Below are positions 31,390 through 37,374 of a DNA stretch of 37,374 bases, in pieces (position 1 is the first letter of the stretch; each line of letters begins with the position of its first letter). This stretch comes from RGIG1927 sp045546275 (lineage in GTDB: Bacteria > Bacillota > Clostridia > UMGS1883), in the NCBI GenBank assembly GCA_045546275.1, contig JAZQCM010000039.1, forward strand, positions 1 through 37,374, written 5' to 3'. The notes below the pieces were generated by a model, which did not search any database, had not been told where the DNA came from, and saw nothing but the letters and a program-made list of their open reading frames with translations. The position numbers and the translations under genes were made by a program.

Positions 31390-33966
31390 TTACTCAACCT
31401 TAAAAATCTGCACTTCCGTTGGGTTAAACCAATTGTTCAAGCTGTTTCCGTAGCCGTAAATGCGCACATACCTTGCTTTTACCTTGTCAAAGTCGTACTT
31501 AACCACGCCCAGGGTTTTACCCACCGACTTACGCTTTTCAATCACAGTCTGGTAATTTATTCCGTCCTCGGAAACCTTCACCTCAAAGTTGTAGGTTCTT
31601 GAATCGCCCCAATAAAATGCAATGCCGATTTTGTCAATTTCATAAACCTCTTTCAAGTCAAAGGTTGCAAAGGGTGCCACCCCGTCCACAATACAGTCTG
31701 CAGCCCAACGTGTTTCAACATTGCCGTCAACCATGTTTTCGGGTGCGTTCATTTCCTCAAGCACCTGACTTGCAGTAACCATGTCGCTTGTAAGCTTAAT
31801 AATCGAAGTATCCACTCCACTGCCCACAATCACCTCTCCCGAAGAGCTTAAAATGCTCACCTCCGAGGGGCTGAACCAGTATTTCAAACTTACTGTGCTG
31901 TTGCCGTAGCCAAAAAGCTTAACGTATCTTGCATTTATTTTTTCAAACTCATAAATTTCGCTCTCAAGGGTTTCTCCGCTTGAGCTTTGCTTTGGCAAAA
32001 CCTCAATGTAGCTTTCCCCATCCTCGCTCACGCTCACGGAAAATTCCGAGCTTCTTTCATTGCCCTTGTTAAAGGCGATTGCAATTTTATCAATTTCCTG
32101 TACTTCTCCCAAGTCAAACTCTGCCCAGGCAGGATTTTCTACGTCTGAAACATAAGCTGTCCAGTAGGAATATAAATTGCCGTCTATCATATTAGAAGGT
32201 GCATTTGCCTCCTGAGGCCATTGTGAAACGGTAATCATTTCATCCTCAAGGGTTTTTTCCTTAATTTCAATTCTGTCAGGGTCGGAATATGCTCTTTCGG
32301 GGAACTTGCCTGTATCAAGTATATCCGAAAGCATTTTAACAAGGTTTTCCTCGGTTTTGTTAAAGGGAGTAATAAACTCACTCTTCACATACACTCCGTC
32401 CTTGCAATACCACCATTCACCCTCGTCAAGGTAATCCTCAATAAGAACATACATGTAATCTTTAACAATCTTAACATCCCCATCCTCTTCAATTATCATA
32501 GGATGTGAAAATTCATGTATTTCGCCGTTTTTAATGTAATAGGGCGAATCCATTTTGTAAACCTCAATGTTGCCCAAAAGCTTTTTCTGCAAATACGGCA
32601 CCATATCCCCCTGCAAGCCGCCAAGGTACTTACTAACCTCGCTTGCCGCAAACACAAAGTTGGCATATGCGTAGTTTTCTGTGTTGTCCATAGTCAAGGG
32701 GTACTTTGTAGGCTGTGCGCCAATATGCTGCACAAAGCCAATATGACCGTCCTCTCTCATGGCTGTGTCACAAAGCCACCTCCAGCCCTTAAAGGCGCAG
32801 TCAACATACTCGTCCTCGTCCAGGTAGCCGTTATTAATCCCCCACATCATGCCATACACGAAAAAGCCTGTGCCGCTTTCTTCGCAATCAGGGTTAAAGC
32901 CTATATCCATAAGGCTTTCATGCCATGCGCCCTCTTCACACTGGGTCAATTTAAGCGCTTTACTCATTTCTTTGAAAATATTCACAAAATAATCCTTGTG
33001 CTCATAACCATCGGGCAATTCTTCAATAATTCGTGCAAAAGCTGCATACACCCAACCGTCACCACGGGACCAGAACACCTTGCCGCCGTTGTCCGACTTT
33101 TGTCCAATATAGCCTGCATCTCTGTACCAAAGCCCCTCATCCTCGTCATAGCAGTTAAGATTTTCAGCAGTGTACTTAATCATGTTGTACATTTTATCAA
33201 GGTATTTTTCATCCCCTGTCAATTCATACATTTTTGTAAAAACAGGGCCTGCCATGTAAAATGTGTCAATCCAGCTCCAGTAATCAAGATATGTTGAATT
33301 AATCATCTTGTCGGTGGTGGACTTTACATAATTAAGGTAATTCTCGTCCTTATCAATATTATAAAGGTCAATATATGTCTGATAGCAGCACATGTTGTCT
33401 GCATTGGTGTCAGTATTCCATTTGGTGTAGTACTGCCAGTTATTTATCTCACTCCACTTTGTGGAATAATTTCTGTACAGCTCATCGCCTGTCATGTAGT
33501 AGGCCTGCATGTTGCCTGTGTGGAACACACCCACCTGCCAGGGATTACTTTCAGCTTCTAAAAGGCTGTTTTCTGTTATCCAGTAATCGTTAGCCTTTTT
33601 CAAAAGCTCCATTACATTTTCATACGTCACTCCATACCTGTAATCCTCTCGTGCAGGCTGTAACAGTTTTTCACTATCCCATGCAAAAATCTCCACTTCC
33701 GCATCCTGCACGTAGTCAAACTTAAATTCGCCATCATCTTTTGCTTCGCTCATTGTTTTTGTTTCAACCTGCAAAATGGTGTCGCCCTTCTTCTGCACAC
33801 CAAAGAGTGTAAAGTCGTGGTATTTTTCATTTACCACCACACTTTTACCCATGGTTTCACCGTCGTTAAATTCGCTCACCACAGTAAAAGGTTCACTTTC
33901 TGCAAATGAAGGCATTGCCCCCAAAAGCAGCACTACACAAATCAAAACCGAAATTACTTTTTTCAT
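31390..33966 (-). CDS. Secreted GH105/GH88-type unsaturated glycuronyl hydrolase with two discoidin domains
   Basis: The 858-residue protein has a signal peptide (MKKVISVLICVVLLLGAMP), an N-terminal beta region (about 22-105), a GH105/GH88 alpha-barrel (about 110-470) and two tandem F5/8 type C (discoidin, CBM32-like) domains (about 585-720 and 728-858). The barrel carries the catalytic Asp in WSWIDTFYMAGPVF (about 236), FWSRGDGWVYAAF and YGMMWGINNGYL. Family members remove the unsaturated sugar left by pectate or rhamnogalacturonan lyases. Most known ones are intracellular and near 370 residues, so a secreted, carbohydrate-binding form more than twice as long suggests action on polymers or large fragments. 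It has its own promoter and terminator. Confidence 0.9.
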   Translation of the reverse strand: MKKVISVLICVVLLLGAMPSFAESEPFTVVSEFNDGETMGKSVVVNEKYHDFTLFGVQKKGDTILQVETKTMSEAKDDGEFKFDYVQDAEVEIFAWDSEKLLQPAREDYRYGVTYENVMELLKKANDYWITENSLLEAESNPWQVGVFHTGNMQAYYMTGDELYRNYSTKWSEINNWQYYTKWNTDTNADNMCCYQTYIDLYNIDKDENYLNYVKSTTDKMINSTYLDYWSWIDTFYMAGPVFTKMYELTGDEKYLDKMYNMIKYTAENLNCYDEDEGLWYRDAGYIGQKSDNGGKVFWSRGDGWVYAAFARIIEELPDGYEHKDYFVNIFKEMSKALKLTQCEEGAWHESLMDIGFNPDCEESGTGFFVYGMMWGINNGYLDEDEYVDCAFKGWRWLCDTAMREDGHIGFVQHIGAQPTKYPLTMDNTENYAYANFVFAASEVSKYLGGLQGDMVPYLQKKLLGNIEVYKMDSPYYIKNGEIHEFSHPMIIEEDGDVKIVKDYMYVLIEDYLDEGEWWYCKDGVYVKSEFITPFNKTEENLVKMLSDILDTGKFPERAYSDPDRIEIKEKTLEDEMITVSQWPQEANAPSNMIDGNLYSYWTAYVSDVENPAWAEFDLGEVQEIDKIAIAFNKGNERSSEFSVSVSEDGESYIEVLPKQSSSGETLESEIYEFEKINARYVKLFGYGNSTVSLKYWFSPSEVSILSSSGEVIVGSGVDTSIIKLTSDMVTASQVLEEMNAPENMVDGNVETRWAADCIVDGVAPFATFDLKEVYEIDKIGIAFYWGDSRTYNFEVKVSEDGINYQTVIEKRKSVGKTLGVVKYDFDKVKARYVRIYGYGNSLNNWFNPTEVQIFKVE

Positions 33967-33996
33967 AATCTTTCTCCTTTCAGTCTGTTTGTCTTC

Positions 33997-34024
33997 ATAA
34001 TAGCAAATTCATTTTTCTTGTCAA
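33997..34024 (-). promoter_or_regulatory. GH105 gene promoter
   Basis: Minus strand TTGACA (34019-34024), 16 bases, TATTAT (33997-34002), about 30 bases before the start. Confidence 0.72.
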
Positions 34025-34071
34025 GCAAATTTACAAAATTGGTCATTTACAAATCTTAACGGTAAGGAAAA

Positions 34072-34093
34072 CCCCTCGGACTTCTCCGAGGGG
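34072..34093 (-). terminator. Terminator of the ferredoxin-like gene
   Basis: Perfect 8-bp stem CCCCTCGG / CCGAGGGG with a six-base loop, then TTTTCC on the minus strand. Confidence 0.82.
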
Positions 34094-34098
34094 AAACA

Positions 34099-34788
34099 TT
34101 AATCCAAAATTTTTCCATCTGTTGTTATTGTCACCACTTGCCAGGGAATGAACTTTCCGCTTTCCAGAAGCGCACTTTTTGCCGCGCGTTCAATACCCCC
34201 ACAGCAAGGCACCTCCATTCTCACAATGGTCACACTCTTTATGTTGTTATTTTTTATAATCTCCCTAAGCTTTTCAGTGTAGTCGCCCTCATCAAGCTTG
34301 GGGCATCCGATTAAAGCCACACGGTTGCGCATAAATTCCTCATGGAAATTTCCGTAAGCGTAAGCTGTGCAATCTGCCGCAATCAATAAGTTTGCATTGT
34401 CAAAATAAGGTGCTCTTATTGGCACAAGCTTAATTTGCACAGGCCACTGCATTAACCGGCTTTTCTGAGGCACGCTGTTTTCAACCTCGCAAGCCTCTCT
34501 TTTTATCGTCTTGCTGTTTGTGCCGGGGCATCCGCAGGGAAGATTAGTTTTCTCAGCCTTTGCCGCCAAAACTGCCGCCTCGTTATATTCTGGTGCTTCT
34601 CTTTCTTCAAAGCTTATTGCATCCACAGGGCAGGCAGGCAAGCAGTCGCCCAGACCGTCGCAATAATCCTCACGTGTAAGCTTAGCCTTTCCATTTATCA
34701 TTTCAATAGCGCCCTCATGGCACGCTCTTGCACATTGTCCGCAGCCGTTACATTTTTCTTCGTCTATTTTAATAATTTTTCTTATCAT
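34099..34788 (-). CDS. Ferredoxin-like protein with two 4Fe-4S sites and a cysteine-rich C-terminal domain
   Basis: Of 229 residues, the first 65 form a two-cluster ferredoxin: CNGCGQCARACHEGAI gives a complete CxxCxxCxxxC set. The second site reads YCDGLGDCLPACPVDAI and lacks one Cys of the standard pattern, as is common in this family. A middle stretch has PCGCPG, and the C-terminal domain (about 120-229) has CPKLDEGDY and VPCCGGIERAAKSAL. Proteins of this type occur in strict anaerobes and are thought to carry electrons, but the partner is not known. AGGTGG stands five bases before the ATG. It is a single-gene unit with its own promoter. Confidence 0.85.
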   Translation of the reverse strand: MIRKIIKIDEEKCNGCGQCARACHEGAIEMINGKAKLTREDYCDGLGDCLPACPVDAISFEEREAPEYNEAAVLAAKAEKTNLPCGCPGTNSKTIKREACEVENSVPQKSRLMQWPVQIKLVPIRAPYFDNANLLIAADCTAYAYGNFHEEFMRNRVALIGCPKLDEGDYTEKLREIIKNNNIKSVTIVRMEVPCCGGIERAAKSALLESGKFIPWQVVTITTDGKILD

Positions 34789-34829
34789 ATTTCCACCTCT
34801 GCTTTTCTTGGTTAGTCAACCTTAACTTT

Positions 34830-34858
34830 ATTTTATACTACCCGCCTTAGTTTGTCAA
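34830..34858 (-). promoter_or_regulatory. Promoter of the ferredoxin-like gene
   Basis: Minus strand TTGACA (34853-34858), 17 bases, TAAAAT (34830-34835). A nearby GTTGAC-type repeat (on both sides of the -10) could be an operator. Confidence 0.7.
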
Positions 34859-34897
34859 CTCACAGGATTTAGCAAAGGCTGCATCATGCTTTTTCCA

Positions 34898-35056
34898 TTA
34901 ATTAAAGTCTAACATCCCAAAGAGACACCCTGCCGCTATAACTACAACACAAAAACAAATATCTTCTGTATCAGAGCCTCGCCTTATTACATCACCAAGT
35001 CTCAGCACTCCCATTGTAACCACAGCTACCGATGCCGTGTAAAAAAACTTTTTCAC
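34898..35056 (-). CDS. Small hypothetical membrane protein
   Basis: A 52-residue ORF starting at GTG (35056), with GGAG nine bases upstream. It has two hydrophobic segments, about residues 3-17 (FFYTASVAVVTMGVL) and 30-48 (ICFCVVVIAAGCLFGML), separated by a charged stretch (RRGSDTED). Nothing like it is recognised. The frame stays open to 35101, but that part lies in a terminator-like hairpin. The hydrophobic pattern and ribosome binding site give modest support that it is real. Confidence 0.4.
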   Translation of the reverse strand: MKKFFYTASVAVVTMGVLRLGDVIRRGSDTEDICFCVVVIAAGCLFGMLDFN

Positions 35057-35079
35057 AGAAATCATCTCCAAATTAAAAA

Positions 35080-35101
35080 GTGCGCAGCAAAAGCTACGCA
35101 C
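35080..35101 (-). terminator. Terminator-like hairpin before the small membrane ORF
   Basis: Minus strand stem GTGCGTAGC / GCTGCGCAC (one G-T pair), loop TTTT, then TTTTT. It is about 260 bases downstream of the lysR stop and some 25 bases before the small ORF, so it could end lysR transcription or act as an attenuator. Confidence 0.7.
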
Positions 35102-35124
35102 GAAAAATGCATAACTCCGCTGAC

Positions 35125-35225
35125 GCGACTCAGTTTAATTGATACCATAGTATGCAAAATAGAGCATGCATTTTTACCAAAGGTAAATATGCACACTATG
35201 GAAACCAATTATTAAACTAAGTCGC
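35125..35225. repeat. 101-bp inverted-repeat element
   Basis: Outer arms GCGACT-C-AGTTTAAT and its complement on the other side (one mismatch), then CCATAGT-x-TGC arms, and a central hairpin TGCATTTTTACC / GGTAAATATGCA with an AAA loop. The whole region folds on itself with a few internal loops and contains no ORF. It looks like a small non-autonomous element or a structured RNA. The remaining gap, 35226-35363, is AT-rich with nothing recognised. Confidence 0.7.
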
Positions 35226-35363
35226 AAACTTATTTTACCATTCTTCGCATTTAAAATCAACCTATAATTTCAAATCTTACGTTTCATCAAAAGATAAAAT
35301 TTATATTCAAAACAACATCTTTTTAAAAGCTTATGATCTATCTTTTATCTGTCAAAAAACCTT

Positions 35364-36233
35364 TTATGCTTTTGCAATTCTATCCTTCATAAACTTTATC
35401 AGGTATTCATAAAAATCTTCTGCAACAGTTGAGCCCGACAAGTTTTTATGAAGTCCTATCATCAATTCACGATTACAAACAGGTTCACTAATTGGCAACA
35501 ATTTAATATCCCTGGAAGTTTCCCCCCAAGAAAATGCAGGCCAGAAGCCAATGCCCGCTCCTGCACTGATCAGGTTTTTAACAGCAATAATTGAATCCGA
35601 CTCAAAAACAATTTTCTGTTTTAATCCTGCCATTGCACAAAACCTGTCGCACATTACTCTGAATTGCTTTGAGCCTGCCAGATTTACAAATCCGTAATCG
35701 GAAAAATCCCTCAGGTTTACATTTTTCAAACAGTCTTCACCTTTTGGCACCGCAAGATATATTTCCTCAACTATTTCCTCAAATTTTTTAAACTCAACCG
35801 CCTCTTTGTATTCATCGGTTTTTGTAAAAACCGATATATCACAATCCAATGCTTCTTCGTTTTGTATAACCTGAAAAACAGCATTTGGATTTATCCTTTT
35901 GTAAGCAACAATTGCTTCTGTCACAATAGTTGATGCCGACAAAACATTTAACTTAATTACATTTTTCATTTCATTTTTCATGTTTTCAATTTCCGTAGGA
36001 ACTTCTTCCAACATCTGAAAAATGCCTTCCAACCTGCTTTTCAAATACTTTCCATAGGGCGTCAGTTTAATGTTTCGCTTAATTTTATAAAAAAGCTCCA
36101 CACCCAAATTTTCTTCCAAGATTTTAATTGTTTTTGTAACAGCAGGCTGTGATACGTGCAACTCTTCCGAAGCTTTTGTCACATGCTCATATTTTGAAAC
36201 CACATAAAAATAATACAGCTTATTCAAATCCAT
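35364..36233 (-). CDS. LysR family transcriptional regulator
   Basis: A 289-residue protein with the N-terminal winged helix-turn-helix (YEHVTKASEELHVSQPAVTK, then ILEENLGVELFYKIKRNIKL) and a periplasmic-binding-type ligand domain (residues about 90-285; AGAGIGFWPAF is the typical effector hinge stretch). LysR proteins usually control a divergent gene; here that is the small membrane protein at 36342, with a palindrome in between. The effector is unknown. Confidence 0.93.
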   Translation of the reverse strand: MDLNKLYYFYVVSKYEHVTKASEELHVSQPAVTKTIKILEENLGVELFYKIKRNIKLTPYGKYLKSRLEGIFQMLEEVPTEIENMKNEMKNVIKLNVLSASTIVTEAIVAYKRINPNAVFQVIQNEEALDCDISVFTKTDEYKEAVEFKKFEEIVEEIYLAVPKGEDCLKNVNLRDFSDYGFVNLAGSKQFRVMCDRFCAMAGLKQKIVFESDSIIAVKNLISAGAGIGFWPAFSWGETSRDIKLLPISEPVCNRELMIGLHKNLSGSTVAEDFYEYLIKFMKDRIAKA

Positions 36234-36246
36234 ATTAGCACCTTCT

Positions 36247-36261
36247 ATAACTTAAAGTTAT
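36247..36261. promoter_or_regulatory. Candidate LysR operator
   Basis: Perfect palindrome ATAACTT-A-AAGTTAT, containing the T-N11-A pattern, 13 bases from the lysR start and about 22 bp before the -35 of the divergent gene. Confidence 0.6.
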
Positions 36262-36283
36262 TAATTTTATAATTATTATATAT

Positions 36284-36312
36284 TTTACATTATGTTAAGT
36301 CAAGTGTATAAT
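36284..36312 (+). promoter_or_regulatory. Promoter of the small PQ-loop-like gene
   Basis: TTTACA (36284-36289), 17 bases, TATAAT (36307-36312), followed by AAAGGA before the ATG at 36342. Confidence 0.7.
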
Positions 36313-36341
36313 ATCTTTAAACAAAGAAAGGACTTGATGAA

Positions 36342-36611
36342 ATGGTTCAGCTTTTTGAATGTGTTATGTTAATGTGTTTTGGTATTTCCTGGCCCGTATC
36401 GGTATACAAAAGTTACACCTCTCACTCCACCCAAGGGAAAAGTCTTATATTTCTGTCGGCAATTCTTATCGGTTACATATCGGGCATTGCGGGCAAAATA
36501 ATTTCAGGTAACATCAATTACGTTCTTGCAGTTTACGTTTTCAATTTTGCTATAGTTTCAATTGATTTCATATTGTTTTTCATCAATCGAAAACACGAAG
36601 CAACTGCCTGA
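36342..36611 (+). CDS. Small three-helix membrane protein, SemiSWEET/PQ-loop-like
   Basis: The 89-residue protein has three membrane segments (about 5-20, 32-54 and 59-83). The first ends in GISWPVSVYKSYTSHSTQGKSL, which resembles the PQ-loop pattern of SemiSWEET-type transporters, with Trp-Pro in place of Pro-Gln. SemiSWEETs form dimers that let small sugars cross the membrane, but the substrate of this group is not known. It is divergent from the LysR gene and probably regulated by it. Confidence 0.65.
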   Translation: MVQLFECVMLMCFGISWPVSVYKSYTSHSTQGKSLIFLSAILIGYISGIAGKIISGNINYVLAVYVFNFAIVSIDFILFFINRKHEATA

Positions 36612-36662
36612 GCTACCTCCTCGGCAGGCTCATTTCATCCATGCTCAGTCTGCCGTTGATTC

Positions 36663-36685
36663 GCTCCCTTCGGGGAGCTTTTTTT
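36663..36685 (+). terminator. Terminator after the PQ-loop-like gene
   Basis: Stem GCTCCC / GGGAGC with a TTCG tetraloop and seven Ts. Confidence 0.85.
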
Positions 36686-36715
36686 AATGAAAGAATAGCT
36701 TGTACTTCATTACCT

Positions 36716-36843
36716 CGTCCTTCGGACGAATTTCACCTCAGCTAAATTTTGAGCAAAGCTCAAAGCTAAATTGTTTCTTTAAAACAGCTAAATTAAATTC
36801 GCTTTCAGCGTGCTTGCACATTTAGCTCGCGCAAGCGAATTTA
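36716..36843. repeat. Cluster of short palindromes and AGCTAAATT repeats
   Basis: Hairpin CGTCC-TTC-GGACG (36716-36728), three direct copies of AGCTAAATT (36740, 36764, 36786) with TTTGAGC-AAA-GCTCAAA between the first two, and an 11-bp inverted repeat TAAATTCGCTT / AAGCGAATTTA at 36794-36843. No ORF. It looks like a dispersed intergenic repeat in front of the rRNA operon end. Confidence 0.6.
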
Positions 36844-36854
36844 GCCAACAAACA

Positions 36855-36888
36855 AAAAAAGAACTTAGCCTTTGCTAAGTTCTTTTTT
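36855..36888 (-). terminator. rRNA operon terminator
   Basis: Perfect 15-bp stem AAAAAAGAACTTAGC / GCTAAGTTCTTTTTT with a four-base loop right after the 5S rRNA; AT-rich sequence extends the pairing further. Confidence 0.92.
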
Positions 36889-36893
36889 GTTTG

Positions 36894-37010
<117 letters not shown>

Positions 37011-37101
37011 TCTCGTGTACATCTTTGTGCACACTCAAAATTGAATAATGCTAATCATTTCAAGACTTACAACTCACATTTCGTAAACTTTCGTCTACTT
37101 T

Positions 37102-37374
<273 letters not shown>

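Noticed and set aside
32515..33297. 260-residue ORF on the plus strand inside the GH105 gene
   Set aside because: It is entirely antisense to a well-supported gene and shows Cys/His-rich composition typical of a shadow frame.
36690..36850. Possible CRISPR array
   Set aside because: The repeats are only nine bases long, irregularly spaced and without similar-length spacers.

Overview
The window looks like chromosomal DNA of a spore-forming, low-to-moderate GC Firmicute of the class Clostridia. The evidence is the SCIFF ribosomal peptide with its radical SAM maturase, two sporulation genes (spoIVB and a pdaA-type deacetylase), RNase J, gram-positive promoters and strong GGAGG ribosome binding sites. 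Secreted carbohydrate-active enzymes suggest a plant-polysaccharide-using gut or rumen species. Placement below class (for example near Oscillospirales or Monoglobales) would be a guess. The right edge ends inside 23S rRNA, a common place for a contig to break.

Layout, left to right. 1-504: 5' part of a secreted leucine-rich-repeat (BspA-like) protein. 587-2847: spoIVB and pdaA, separated by a 284-bp element with imperfect terminal inverted repeats. 2902-5180: secF and secD. 5284-7663: SCIFF maturase, SCIFF peptide, a TIGR04086-type membrane protein and a small DUF6514-like protein. 7856-9520: RNase J. 9816-11015: AAA ATPase with DUF4143. 11060-15633: a very large secreted family 2 glycoside hydrolase, divergent from an AraC regulator. 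15665-19667: MarR regulator plus a heterodimeric ABC exporter, with a promoter and operator that can be read base by base. 19769-26130: Nudix hydrolase, cytidylate-kinase-like protein, TypA, HD-domain protein, pyruvate kinase and an M24 peptidase. 26271-28292: an unrecognised two-membrane-segment coiled-coil protein and a pyridoxal/pyridoxamine kinase. 28422-31277: LytTR response regulator, AgrC-like histidine kinase, GNAT acetyltransferase and a stand-alone LytTR protein. 31390-33966: secreted GH105-type hydrolase with two discoidin domains. 34099-36611: ferredoxin-like protein, a small membrane ORF, a LysR regulator and a divergent small membrane protein. 36894-37374: 5S and the 3' end of 23S rRNA, both on the minus strand.

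Functional themes. Protein export (SecDF), surface or secreted proteins, and pectin/side-chain sugar degradation (GH2, GH105) fit together. The GH2 gene is probably controlled by the adjacent AraC protein. The MarR-ABC unit looks self-regulated through two tandem TTAG-N4-CTAA palindromes over its own promoter. The two LytTR genes share an upstream 29-bp sequence with a repeated half-site at 20-bp spacing, which may tie them into one circuit.

No CRISPR array, insertion sequence with a transposase, prophage or tRNA gene was seen. The best candidates for something not well described are the inverted-repeat element at 1784-2067, the terminator/ribosome-binding-site/possible forespore promoter fusion in front of pdaA, the shared LytTR sequence, the 101-bp hairpin element at 35125-35225, and the unrecognised gene at 26271.
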